In this document: piece by piece, positions 52,816 through 64,000 of the stretch
Layout of the letters: every line of letters begins with the position of its first letter
How positions within the stretch are numbered: the stretch's first letter is position 1
From: Branchiostoma floridae
Lineage: Eukaryota; Chordata; Leptocardii; Amphioxiformes; Branchiostomatidae
DNA: 64,000 nucleotides
NCBI RefSeq assembly: GCF_000003815.2
Contig: NW_023365714.1
Coordinates: 183,858-247,857 of the forward strand
Direction of reading: 5' to 3'
Notes under the pieces: generated by a model
Told to the model about the DNA's origin: nothing
Databases searched by the model: none
What the model saw: only the letters and a program-made list of their open reading frames with translations
Program-made: the position numbers and the translations under genes

Positions 52816-53106
52816 TTCATACGGAGGTAACTTACCTGCCGGGCTGGCAAGGTGACTTGAGCTGATCTGAGAATTTCAGGCATAAGGTTCCTCAACGCGG
52901 CGTAAGACGGTACACCTGAGATGGTACACAAGACGTCCACATTTCCCAAGACGTTGTAGTTTCCTTCCGACGCTGTAAGGACCAAGGAAACGTACGCCTG
53001 AATGTTCTGTGGATACATGCACAGAGGTTATTGACCTTAGTATTAGCTTGTTCACGTAGGCGCTGCAGGTGATCGAATGGTATGACGTCAGAGTGTCACG
53101 GGGAGG

Positions 53107-54221
53107 TTAATGCTAGTTTACCTTTATCCGTAAGGTAACCTATAACGGGAGGTGCCCCAACACGGTACGCTTTTTCTTGCGCTCAAACTCATGGCGCTCC
53201 ACGCTGGACAGTGTGCCTAACTTGGTACGCTTTTTTTACATTTTGCTCTCTTCAGAAGTACATGTAAGTGGTAAATTTAAGTACACAGAAAAAATTAATA
53301 GCATGATATTTTAGCTTTCTTTTGACACTAAAATCGTGACTGTATGTACTTCTTGTCTCACATGAGGAAGGCTGTACCTAGAACAATCCAGCTGATGTGT
53401 TTACGGGCAATGGGCTGAATGCACTGATTGTGAATGCCCGACTAAAAAAAACAGTACGAAAAAACGACACCGCCAACATCAACAAAACTCTGTCTGATTA
53501 TATGAAAATATCATCTACATCTCTCTATCAAGTCTTATTTTCATAGACAGCACGAATCATTTGTTACAGTCAAATAAATCTTTGGAGCGTTTTCTAGTCT
53601 GCCACCTTCACGGCCACACTCCCTTGGGAGTACAATGGTGGCAATGTTTATGTCGCTTCCTTTTGCTTGCTTTTCTACTCAACAAACATTTAAAGACCCA
53701 TATTCATAGTGTTTTATGGAGCTTTATTTATGTGTATCATGGCAGTTGTGTGACTGCTTGAAAGAGTTCGTATAGTTAGCGACACGAGCCGCCAATACGC
53801 AGAGGCCGGTGACCGCAGTGATTCAGCACTGTCAACATTACTATTAGAATTCTGTTTAAAAAAAAAAAAACATGAAGTAAATATGTTAAAGTATACTTGG
53901 AATGCAAATTAAAGCTGTATGCATGGACTTGGTTTATTTACCTTTGTAATCAGCATAGTCAGTGGTAACAAACACGGTGTACTTATGGATAATAAGATCA
54001 GCAAAAATCCGTGCCGTCTTAGGACGGGAACCGTCTTAGGGCGGCCCCCGTTATCCCTTATTTTTCAAGCAGGGTACTAATATTTAGGGGTACCGAATAA
54101 ACGGACGGTATTTTGAAAATATTGCAAGTGCATGAAACCACGATTGTCGCTTTGATATCCCAAAATACCCTGCTTTGAAAAACAACGGATATAGGATACT
54201 CAACGGATAAAGGTGAACTCG
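53107..54221. mobile_element. Possible longer member of the CACCTTTATCC element family
   Basis: The left end TTAATGCTAGTTTACCTTTA and the right end GGATAAAGGTGAACTCGCG are in inverted orientation. The right inner part (CAAAATACCCTGCTTTGAAA, ACAACGGATATAGG) matches the element at 51734-51957. It may instead be two separate copies, one truncated at each end. Confidence 0.45.
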
Positions 54222-54743
54222 CGAACTACTGAGTATGGTCAGGTTATGGCATAGAACACAGCATTTCAGTAGTTGGAGACAGAAAACGGGTAATTATATT
54301 GGATTAAAACTCTTGCAGCACAAATGTCTAATTGTAGTTTCTTACAAAACCTTAGGGTATGTTCAAAAGGTGGCTAACATCTGAAAAGCTTTTAGGTGAC
54401 ATAAGATTAAGAATGATAAATCAACATCTGATTAAGTGATGACACCAACAACAGACACACGTTAACTGCACAATGTACGCGGGTCTCTTTCAATAGTTTC
54501 GCACAGTAGGGTAGAGTGCGGTTCTTGAACTTGTCATGTATCCGAACTGCCCTCTGGCATGGGCTTATAGTCACAGTTTTGTTTTGTTCAGTTTTTGTAT
54601 GTTTTTGTATGGCCTGAAAGTGAGACGTGTCAGGAACGACCTCTAGCGATCTGAGTTATTACTGCCGCTGCTGCTGGAGTTATTTCTGCCATTACATGTT
54701 TTAGCCACATGGAGGCGCTCTATGACCGATGTGTGCATGATGA

Positions 54744-54861
54744 TAATCTCCAAGCAGATCCTACTTTGGCAAAATGGTACTCTCTATTACTCGAGTAAAA
54801 TGGTCCCTGCCGACCATTACAGTTGTAATGGTTACGATTTTGCCACTGCTTGGAGATATTA
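54744..54861. mobile_element. MITE related to that at 634-755
   Basis: Begins TAATCTCCAAGCAGATCCTA and ends CACTGCTTGGAGATATTA; the interior is shorter and different, with GCAAAATGGTA paired imperfectly with GATTTTGCC. Degenerate ends; target duplication not clear. Confidence 0.65.
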
Positions 54862-55639
54862 GAGATATTATTATACAACGAACCCTGTTATTTGAAAGAA
54901 ACTTTAACATACCACGTTAAACAGCCTCATTACTCATACTTTGGGTACCTACTGGCTGGCAAAATACACCAGATTATTATTATTATTATTATCATTATTA
55001 TTATTATTAAAACAGTTTAAGCAGGATGCTCCCCGAAACTGACGTGTTACGCCGAAAAGCAGGTTACATACCGACAGAACAGATAGTTTATTTATTCATT
55101 CTGGATTCTCCATATACAATGACAATAGAAGGTATGGCGGAACAGGTGTCAAAGGATAACGTCACAGACACAGCTAACATGTGATTTCCTGAATGAAATA
55201 TGCAAGACCAAACCAAACCAAGCCAAGCCAAACCAAACGAAGACGGAAGTGAACTTTAGCAGGAAACCTGTTAGACATCTATGACGTAGAGCAGGAAACA
55301 GGTGGCATACATGACGTCATCGGTGACGTCACGTTGAAACGCTATCGCCCAAAATCTTACGTGACTTTTTACGTGTTTGGTGTTTCGTTTCCCAAGAACT
55401 GTAACGTTACAATGGGCAGGATTTAGCAAAAGAAAAAAAAAAAAAAAAAAAATAACACATCTGAACTTCGCTTAAAAAAAAAACGCCTGGTAACTTTAAT
55501 TGCATTTTTTTTAATTGAGACACTCTTTTTATTAGGACAGACCTGGAGGGAATGTGTTAGAGCATTCGTTTGTTACGCTTGACAGTATAAAGGTGAACAG
55601 AATGTATTAGTTTGCAAATGTTGCCTTTCTCTTAAAAAT

Positions 55640-55987
55640 TTGAATTTGGCGCGCTCAGTCCCCACATCTCGTATCCTCTCGCGATAGGCGGCGAGACTTG
55701 CGGCGTCATGGCGGAAGTTGGCTCATTTGGGACGTCTCAGTCGCCAGGAGTGGAGCTGTTTGCTCTGGGAGGGGAAACAAACCGGGCCGCGGACGTACTT
55801 TCCTGATCCTGCCGCACAAATGGCACAGAAATGCCGCTTGTACGACTGAAGGAGTTGCCAGTGACTGCCATTTGTTGTATTTTCGCCCAGCTGTGAAACT
55901 GACAACTACAACTCAAGTCCCGCCCCCTCAAGTTTCCTCGTCTTTTTGTGGATCTGAGTTCGCTAAAATCTGCTTGTCATCTTATCG
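55640..55987 (+). promoter_or_regulatory. CpG-rich promoter and candidate first exon of an unidentified gene
   Basis: The sequence turns CpG-rich from about 55650, with TCCTCTCGCGATAGGCGG and an ATG at 55708-55710 in the context GGCGTCATGGCGGAAG. That start opens a 32-codon frame (MAEVGSFGTSQSPGVELF) ending in TGA, so either the exon is mostly 5'UTR or a splice shortens it. A strong donor CTTATCG|GTAAGT lies at 55987/55988. No later coding exon could be identified, so the gene is not named. Confidence 0.55.
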
Positions 55988-57059
55988 GTAAGTCTGGTAT
56001 AAGTTTCTACACTTGTAGTTGAACACGTCTTGTACAAATTACACCCCAGAAATAAGATATTCCTCCCATGTTTATATGTAAACTGAGCCGCTTCTGTAGA
56101 AGTTTCCGAGCTCGGATTTCTTTCTTGGAACTTCCCGAGTCGGGGTCATAGAGAGTTCACCGGGAGGAAGTCAGAGCTTTCGTGTAAAACCGGTGGGAAT
56201 TAAGGGCTTTTTTTGTGTTCAGGTAGGAGCCTTAAGAATTAAGGGCCGGCTGTCCGCACAGGTGGGTGAACAGGTGAGTTTACAGGTAGATGGGCGTTGG
56301 GAAGGATTTGTTTGGTCATGATCAAGTTTAGTGTCAAGGTTAATAAAGACGGCGGTTCGAGTTGAACTTTGGTAAAGGATTGAACAAAAGTCACAAAGTC
56401 ACGTACTGAGTTGGTGGACTTGTTATGCCGTAGCCATTGTTACTTCTTTTGTTGATTTTTCAAAAGTTAGCTTTCAATTATAACTGTTCATTTAAGTCAG
56501 TTACTTTTGTTTTTATGATTACTAGCAGTTTATTCTAAAATATAACGTTACATGCAAATTGCTAGCTTAAGTTTGAATCCTGGGGTTGAATGGTGGTTTA
56601 TATTGTTTAGTCATTGTGTAAAGTTCACTGTAAAATAGACCATACTGTAATGTTGATATTGCCAACATGTACTTGAACTTGTGAATTTATTACAAGTGTT
56701 GTTACTAAGGAGAAGACCTTTGATGTGTTACATAGATAAACCTTAAGCTTAGTTTAAGCATGTTTGGATCAAAGTCCAGAATTCGATTCCAGTTTATCAC
56801 TGTAGAGTCTATGCTCCTGAAGGCACCAGCCGATCTTGTACCTGTCAAATAATTCAATTAAGTTTGATTAATGATAGCTTTGTGATGATTATTGGACATA
56901 TGCATTTTTTAAAGGTTTATAGTTTTCGTTGTTTTCTCACAATTTCATTTTGTGGTTAAAGTTGCTAACTGAAGGACAATAAATCTTGCTGTACAGCATA
57001 CCAACCTCCCAGACATACGCCAATATGGCGCCTAGTGCTATCAGTACATAAAAGGGTAG

Positions 57060-57184
57060 CCTCCATAGCAGGCTCTCTGGGGCCGGCATTCCGCGACCCA
57101 GTAGTACTTGCAGTACAAAAAGAAATGGCGAGGAAAAGTGTATTATGAGCCCAAAAAATGACCCCAGAGAGCCTGCCATGGAGG
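57060..57184. repeat. Foldback with 23-bp arms
   Basis: CCTCCATAGCAGGCTCTCTG and the following GGG pair with CCCCAGAGAGCCTGCCATGG plus AGG at 57162-57184, with one mismatch and a loop of about 80 bases. It creates a hydrophobic open frame on the minus strand that I do not take as a gene. Confidence 0.75.
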
Positions 57185-58599
57185 CCAATGAAAGGGGTTG
57201 TTTTTAACTATATGTCAATTTAATATCTTGACCATTACTATTTAGTTATTATTGATATCATTCTATTATAAAACTTAATCTTACAAGAAGGATCCATAGT
57301 TGTTGATTGTGTGCTGTGGAGAGGCGTTGTGCGTCGTCTTACCCCGCCCGCCAGGGATGACAGATGATGAGGATTTGTTGATTACAGTTCCATTTTTCAA
57401 TATTGATAGGACCTAGGAAAAAAATGTGTTTCCTGTTTCATTCTAGATGGCTTGTCTTGATATTTGGTACCTGGGTACTAGTAGGTCTTGATGACACCTT
57501 CAACACCTTGAAATAATTAGATTCTGGGCCCCCTAGCGTGTTGTTATACTTATGGTACTGCAGCGGAACTTCCGGGTTTGGTATCTCGAGTTCTGTGTGA
57601 ACACACCATGGTCGTGATTTTCTAGTGGTAGATAGCTCTTGAAGCTATAGGTTTGGCCCACTAGCGGCTTGTTCCATATATTGTAAGTCACTGACCTGTC
57701 ACTATAAATCTCCATATATGTTGACCAACTCTGTGGGGTGGGGGGTATGTATATTTACCATCCACTGTTCACTTCCAGCCTACTGTAGAAACCTGGGGAC
57801 CAACACAGGAACTGTCAGGGCTCAGGTTGCAGTCTGGACAAATATTTTTCATTTTTCACAGTTTTTTTTTTGTGCTGTTGCTAAGTTTGGTAACTGTTAA
57901 TATCAGAGCAGAAAATCTTTTTACAACAAGGCCAGTATGTCTTGTCTTGACAGGTTTTAAATGTACTTTTGAAGTATTTCCCATGTAAGTGCAGATAAGA
58001 ATCAAACTCAAAGATGGACTCAACCTACACTTAGGCAATACCATATTACATGTTACATTTCCAAAGTGGGGCCAAGCCTGGCAGGTTGCAGGAAAGGAAA
58101 GTACCAGACTGAGTGTATATCAAGAAACATACACAAAAGTACTCATGACTAATTTGTTTTTTCCTTTTGTGTGTTTAATGCCTTTTGTATCATAGTTTTT
58201 GTTCCCGCAAACTGCCATGCTGGGCACCTGCGGTCTCCTATACGGATTTACGAACCCACATCCTAGAACTCTGCCTGGTTCTTACTCTGCGTTACTGCGC
58301 TCCCATTTCAACTATGTGTTGGGCTGACTGGTTTGGAAATGTGTTGCTAGCATACATCTACATTGTACAAGTAAGCAGCCGTTGACCAACTCGGGAATGA
58401 TAACTGCATTGTTTAGTGCCAGAGGAATCCATGCTGTAATCTGATCCTTTATCTCAGGAACTGTCGGAACATCCTGAACCCTTCCTGCTGCACCAGCCAC
58501 CCAGGGAGGGGGCGGAAATGGGGAGGGGGGTTTCCTTTGGGAGGGGGGGGGGGATGCCACATATTCCAGTGTTTTATGAAATTGAGAAGCCTTTGGCAC

Positions 58600-58686
58600 C
58601 CCTTTTTTAGACCAAACTTTTTTTCTATTCGAACACTCGCACCAGTTTTGTGGTTCCCAGAGGATGTCATCCATATAATCAAATGA
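58600..58686 (-). repeat. Interspersed repeat with conserved core (copy 2)
   Basis: Minus-strand reading includes TTTGATTATATGGATGACAT then CCTCTGGGAACC, matching copy 1 at 8424-8520 in core and in the A-rich downstream part. Confidence 0.55.
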
Positions 58687-60574
58687 ACAAGGCCTTATAT
58701 GAGGATAAATTGTATAATTATTAGCTTCAAGTGACGGTTAGACTCTGGTGTGTGATTTCGAACAGAAAAAGTACTTTGAGCTCTGAACTGAGAGCCCCAA
58801 AGTGCACAAGCACGAAAGGCTGCGAATCGACCCACGACAAACAGCGACAAACAGCGCCGTATTTCCCAAACTGTCACTGTCGCTCGCACCAGGCCGGAGG
58901 AGGGATGCTCTGATTGGCTGATGTCTCTCTTGACCTTCAGATGCACTCAGGCACCACTTCACTTCAGGATATCAGTTTACACTACACTCTGTTTGGAATA
59001 GTCTTATCTATGTTGGAGTGGGGGTGTTTCCAGAACAAAAACAACTTAGTTTCAAATAGTCTACTACACATGAGGGCAGGGCAAGACAAAAATTCCTGAT
59101 GATTTGTAACTCATTTTGATGTTGTCTTTCATTTGAGACTTCATCAGAGAAACTTTGTATTAAAAGTATGAATTTCTTACAATTAATATTTGATATTGCT
59201 AAAGCGTTTGCCTCCCTAAGTTTTAATGGGTTGGTCCAAAGAAACAATCTGTTGTCTGTCTCGCTGATGGGAAAAGTTGCCAACGTTGGTGTTTTGTTCC
59301 TGCACTGCTGTAGAACAGGTCAGGAATAGGTTGATTGATCTGTTATTGTACCTATTGTGACTTTTCCTTGTTGAATATTTGGATACTGTTGGTGTTGCAA
59401 GGCTCTTCATCAAGTTCATGCACGTAATTTGTAGCAAAGTGCTCAGATTTTGCATTTTCCTTCGTCACACATTTTTAAAAACAAAGTTTTAGGGTAATAC
59501 GTGAGGAGGTTGCCCGCTTTGGAAATTGTAACGGCCATCTTTGTGACAGTTAATAGGTGACAACAATGATGATCATGAACGTTTTTTGCAATACTTGATA
59601 GAAAAATGTGTTTTTTGTCATCATTGTTTGCCAGTGTTTGAGGGAAAATGTGCAGCTGCAATGTAAAGGATCCAAGAACAGGACTGCTAATAGTAGGTTT
59701 GTATTGGAAGGGTCTAGTAATTGGTTTGTTGTGCTACAGGTCATAGGTCAAGTGCTTGTCGCTGCAGTTTAGTTTTTTATGGGGGGCAGATGGAATTGAC
59801 CTTGGCATTGCAACAGCTGGTTTGTTTTCATAAAGTCCCAGGTAGAACATTTTACAGTGTTGACACAATGCACCGGCCTTTTGACAAGAGGAATGTTGAA
59901 TCAGATTTATAAGGTTAACAGCTAGTATTCATTTACTAGTATTCAAATCAAAAGCATTTCTCCTGTGTCTATTGAGTTGAAACTTTTAACTTTTTTCATG
60001 TAGCGTTATCAGCAATGCAAGTTTCACTTTTGGGGTCAAGCACTTTTGCCCGAGTTTTGGGTTATTTCATGACATTGTGCAGTTTTAACTGTTTATGTGA
60101 GCTTTACTGTCACAGTACTGTTTTTGCTGTCCAGACTATGCCTATGATTTATAAGTTGTCCTTACCTGGTATGTTAGCTATTATGTCTGGCGGAAACAGT
60201 TGCTGGGAAATGTTCTGGGTTGTGAGACAGCTGCATATTGGAGCTGCCGTGTTTTTAAGTTGGACAGAACCTCTGACAGCACTGCCAACTGTGTATATAG
60301 GAATTCAAACAAACTCTGAGACAGGGTTGACAAATTATGCTGTCGTTCAGGAATGTAGAAGAACGGAACTTGTAAGAAACAAGATTTCAATCACTTCAAG
60401 ACCTCCCTTTTCATAGAGAAGTAATTGTAACCACATACTAGTACTAGTTCTGGGGGCTTTGTGCTTCTGCTAGCACCTACTAAGTAACAGTACAGTGTAT
60501 ATATAGGAACTGTGCCATACTCAGTCTGAGATTGGGTAAAGTTAGAGTTGCTCGTGCACCTGTAAATGATGCTT

Positions 60575-60825
60575 AGGGGTGGCACCCATCTCCATTTCTG
60601 TAGCCCTTGGGCCACACATTTGTGCAAGCCACTACAGCAGGGGACTGGTCCGCTGGTAGTGATGTTTGTTTGATTAACTAGGGTATCTGTACCTCATTAG
60701 CTAAATGCTAAGCATCTAGGAACTAGTATGTACCATTTCTAAAATCTTGACTCAGTCGGGGATCAAACTCACGACCTACCGATTGCCAGGCAAACACTCT
60801 AGTCTACCCACTGCACCCTCCTCAC
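60575..60825 (-). mobile_element. tRNA-derived SINE, older inverted copy
   Basis: Minus-strand reading has the tRNA-like head with GTGGGTAGACTAGAGTG, a B-box-like GAGTTTGATCCCCGAC, then the same body as the SINE at 36787-37063 (TAGCATTTAGC, GGGGACTGGTCC-like reversed words). More diverged than the first copy; no target duplication identified. Confidence 0.75.
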
Positions 60826-63454
60826 AAAGCAGTTCAGTAGTTACTTTGCGAGGGCGATGACAAGGTGGACAAATTATATATCCTGTCCTTCAGAGCAGGA
60901 TGGCTGACTGGAGTGTTTTGCTAGCCTTGTGTTTTAGATTAGAACAGTCTTAGACTCCCTGTCTTGGATTGATCTTAGACATTTTCCAGACATCACCTTA
61001 TGAGGTAATGGTTTAACCATGATCTCCATGCTGCCTCACTTGCCCCTTTGCAGAGACAAAGTCTTAGTGCTTTAGCAGTGAAGGGTTAACTGAAACTTTG
61101 GCTGATTTTCTTTTTTCATTCTGCTCCTTTGAACTGTTACTTAAGCTTTGAACAAATGTCAAAGTCCGGAAAATTTGTAAGTGTAAACTGTAGAGTTACA
61201 GATTTGATAATTGTCTAGCTTCTTATCAGGTTTCTAAAAGTAGGCTGACCTTTATAGTGACAGTGTAAGACTTTAAGCTGTAAGAACTGGCTACAAAATC
61301 TATTTTTATCTACCAAAGTATACAGGTGCCTTTGAACAAAACTATAACTTAAAAACTCTCAACTTCAAGTTATCACATTGCTAGTGAAGGTTTTTTCTAT
61401 GCCATTTTTCATACACTAAAATTAGATTTTCAAAATAAATGTATCTTTACCCATTTTTACCCAGTTACATGTGCAGATGCCTAACTGAAAAGTAAGCTTT
61501 TGAGCAAATGTCAAAACCTTAAGTAAAAACTCTGGAGCTGTACACTCAATCATGTAGAATGTAAAATTCTAGAGTGAAGGTTTCTGTCTTAGCAAATTTG
61601 CCATTAATTATCTAATACTCAAGATAAGACAAAGACAGTACAATCTTAGTACCTACGTACGGGTTCTTGACAAATATGGCCTATTTTTACCCAGAGATAT
61701 ATAGTGTATACAGACCCCGTCTCTCCTATGTACATACTTGAAGAAGTGTACATACTGTTAGTCAGGTCTGCCCTGTGGTAAACAGAGGGTGAAGGTAAGG
61801 TGGGACAATTATGTTATTTTATGACTTACTAGTATGGGTATGAGTACATTGTCACAGTGTTTTTAAGGCTACACTGTTAGTATTATTGAATATCTTGTTG
61901 CTAATGTTATGTTTAGGAAAATATTGCTGAATGGGAATAAGAAAAAAGACTGGCTCTGAGGGGAAAGTCTGTACCTTGGTACAAATGCACATGTTTTGGG
62001 GAGTGAAGAAATGTACTTTGAAGACAGATTTAAGACTACTTATTCCTCCATCCATCCTCGCGTTCGTATCATCTTGTCCACTAACACTGTTATTTCTTAT
62101 GATTCTAGAGAGCCAAGAAAGTAAGTTTAGAATAAATTAGATAGAAAGATTCCTTTATTTCTTTTATCTCTTTACGTTTTTTTATGAATATTTGAATTGG
62201 AAACGAAACTTGTAAAACTGTTTTACGCCAAACTTTTTGAAAAAAAAAAAGATCAAAGCTCAACAGGTGGCAGGACTGTCTTGTTTTGACAATTCTTTGT
62301 GCCCCCTTGAGATGTGATTTAGGAACTCTGTTGTGGTTTGGCTTGAGTTTTATGGTGCACGCAGGACAAGTGTTTGCAGTCCTTCAGCTCACTGTGGACA
62401 GTGGTCCTGTGTTTTTCACATTAAAAGTGGTCCCAGATATCAACATCAGCCTGATATATAGGCACCCCTCCCACTGTGAGTTGGGGACTATAGTACAGGT
62501 TTCAACACAACTGGCATCATTCCAGTCATCATCATGTAACTTTTGTAAATTTAGAGTAAACAACCCTGTACCTTTGTTTGTAAACTGGAAGATACAACAG
62601 AATCCTGCACATATAGGCTAGGATTTTGTATCATCAGTTGTTGGAAGTGCTGCCCCTACGGCTATGGGACCGGTGAGGTGAGGTGAGAGAGTTTTACCCC
62701 AGTCTACCTAAGGGCTTGGACCTGTCTGCGACCAAGCGATTTGACAGAGTGGTACAAAATTGTAAAAAATTTTCAGATAAAAAACACTTTGTGTGTTTCG
62801 TCTTTTGATTCACATTTTTTCAATTTTGCATGATATTTCAATAATGAAGTCGTCGATATAAATCCAATTTCGGAGATTGCAGCACATTGCTGCGTAGTGA
62901 AATGGGGAGGGGGGCATATATGGGAAAGTTTTGTGTTCGTCCACACCTTAACTTAAGCTTGTCTGGAGTTGCTGACGTCAGTAATATAATGATAACCCTC
63001 CGGCTGAAACATTTAATAAAGCCACTTGACGGCAGGTTTGCTGGACTAATTACTGTGATTTATGTAACCACAGGTTAACGACCTTAGAGGAGTCGTCACA
63101 CCACTTTTTACAGCTCACAAGTGTTTGGGTAATCCACTCTGCAGGGGGGAAGTGATTAAGGAAGTTTGGCTCAACACTTGAACACTTTCTTAAGAGTTTC
63201 TTATGATTAAGGGGTCGTCTTCTAGCACAGGAGTTGAATGTGTAGGTGAAGGTTTGTGTGTTGTTTCTTTTCTATGTCTTGCCACGTTTGTTCGCTGTAT
63301 ATGTGACATACAAATTGTACTCTGAGGGGTGCATGATAAACAATCCTGGCTCTCTGTCAATGCCTGTTGTTAAGCGAAATAACAGGTTGTGGCTGCATGT
63401 CTTTCCATGTTTCGACGGGGTGTTTGGGGCTTTGGAATTGGTCTGTCAAGTCTA

Positions 63455-63495
63455 TTTATATATATATTTGTATATATATATATATATATATATAA

Positions 63496-63538
<43 letters not shown>
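63455..63538. repeat. TA microsatellite
   Basis: About 80 bp of nearly pure TA with a central ATAATTAT interruption. It yields a Tyr-Ile-rich open frame that is not a gene. Confidence 0.97.
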
Positions 63539-63541
<3 letters not shown>

Positions 63542-64000
63542 GTATGACTGGTTGGCGTCTGGACTGCTTGTTGTCGCTTACCAACTTGCAGTATGGCAAT
63601 TTACTGACTGCATTGGAGTTATGAAGTTACAGGCAGGATTTGAAATACTTTTCAGCAGATATATACCAGTCCTGTATTACACCATTCATAGTGCTGATGA
63701 TGGATTTCTTTCATCCAGAAAATTTCTCTTCTTATTCTTTGTCTCACCCAGAACTTAAGGAAATGCAGGTTGTTGCACCTTGTAAGGGTTCCTCTAAAGA
63801 TAAGAGTTCAGAGGTCAGATTGTGATTTGTGAACTTGGACAGACAGGCAGAAGCTGGTCATGTTTTGAAGGATGCAGTGCGCTTACTTCAGGAGTTGTTT
63901 TGAAGAGTAGCTCCTGTCCCTGATACTGTAGGAGGGTCTGCATGGGGGGTCCCGACAACGATTTACACTGAATTCAGAAGAACCCCCAACGTATTACTCT

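Larger units (their letters stand above)
52816..55639. other. Intergenic, rich in elements, no gene seen
   Basis: Contains a possible 1.1-kb relative of the CACCTTTATCC element (53107 to 54221), a second TAATCTCCAAGCAG element (54744-54861), an (ATT)n tract (about 54973-55010) and an A run near 55435-55451. The open frames here are short and without family features. Confidence 0.5.
55988..64000 (+). other. Probable long intron; no coding exon recognised
   Basis: About 8 kb of AT-rich DNA with short open frames that lack domains, codon bias or paired splice sites. Identified contents: a hairpin (57060-57184), a repeat core (58600-58686), a G-rich tract (about 58505-58552), an inverted SINE (60575-60825) and a TA microsatellite (63455-63538). 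Confidence 0.5.

Noticed and set aside
56937-57188. Small hydrophobic protein on the minus strand
   Set aside because: The frame lies in a foldback repeat, has no splice or promoter context and no recognised family.
60015-60416. 133-codon plus-strand frame
   Set aside because: Composition is like the surrounding intron, no domain, no splice signals at useful positions.
63246-63758. 170-codon frame with Tyr-Ile run
   Set aside because: Its centre is the TA microsatellite; the ends show no recognisable protein.

Overview
The window looks like invertebrate-chordate (amphioxus, Branchiostoma-type) nuclear DNA. The reasons are: large families of leucine-rich-repeat (LRR) transmembrane receptors in tandem, spliced genes with GT/AG introns, two copies of a tRNA-derived SINE, several short terminal-inverted-repeat elements, and assembly gaps (N at 34986-35981 and 39175-39510). 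The species call is an inference; no marker gene settles it.

Layout. From 1.3 to 39.5 kb lies a minus-strand tandem cluster of eight LRR receptor genes or remnants (called LRR-1 to LRR-8). Each intact member has a signal peptide, a cysteine-capped LRRNT, 5 to 14 LRRs, an LRRCT, a Thr/Ser-rich stalk, one transmembrane helix and a cytoplasmic tail. The coding part is one exon, but each gene appears to have a non-coding first exon 0.7-1.7 kb upstream. That exon ends in CAG|GTAA and is joined to an acceptor only a few bases before the ATG. LRR-3 is frameshifted. LRR-7 lost its transmembrane segment and carries a triplicated tail. LRR-8 is incomplete because of a gap. Loose coding fragments (a tail, an LRRCT and a signal peptide) and orphan first-exon copies lie between the genes. 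LRR-9 (49.4-52.2 kb, minus) belongs to the same family but has four introns in its coding region.

From 42.1 to 48.2 kb, on the plus strand, is a pentameric ligand-gated ion channel gene. I could reconstruct it exon by exon, all joints in phase, to about 441 residues. Both cysteines of the Cys-loop are replaced, the M3-M4 loop is only about ten residues, the visible N-terminus is coiled-coil-like with no obvious signal peptide, and about 85 charged residues follow M4. A roughly 110-bp cassette occurs twice upstream of this channel and once, in the other orientation, upstream of LRR-9, suggesting a shared promoter or first exon.

From 55.6 kb on, a CpG-rich segment with an ATGGCGG start context and a strong splice donor looks like the first exon of another plus-strand gene. 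The rest of the window reads as its long intron, with repeats and no convincing coding exon. The intergenic DNA elsewhere holds a 56-bp minisatellite, other tandem repeats and foldback elements. The LRR cluster appears to be a fast-evolving surface-receptor array, plausibly for recognition or immunity; that role is inferred only from family architecture.
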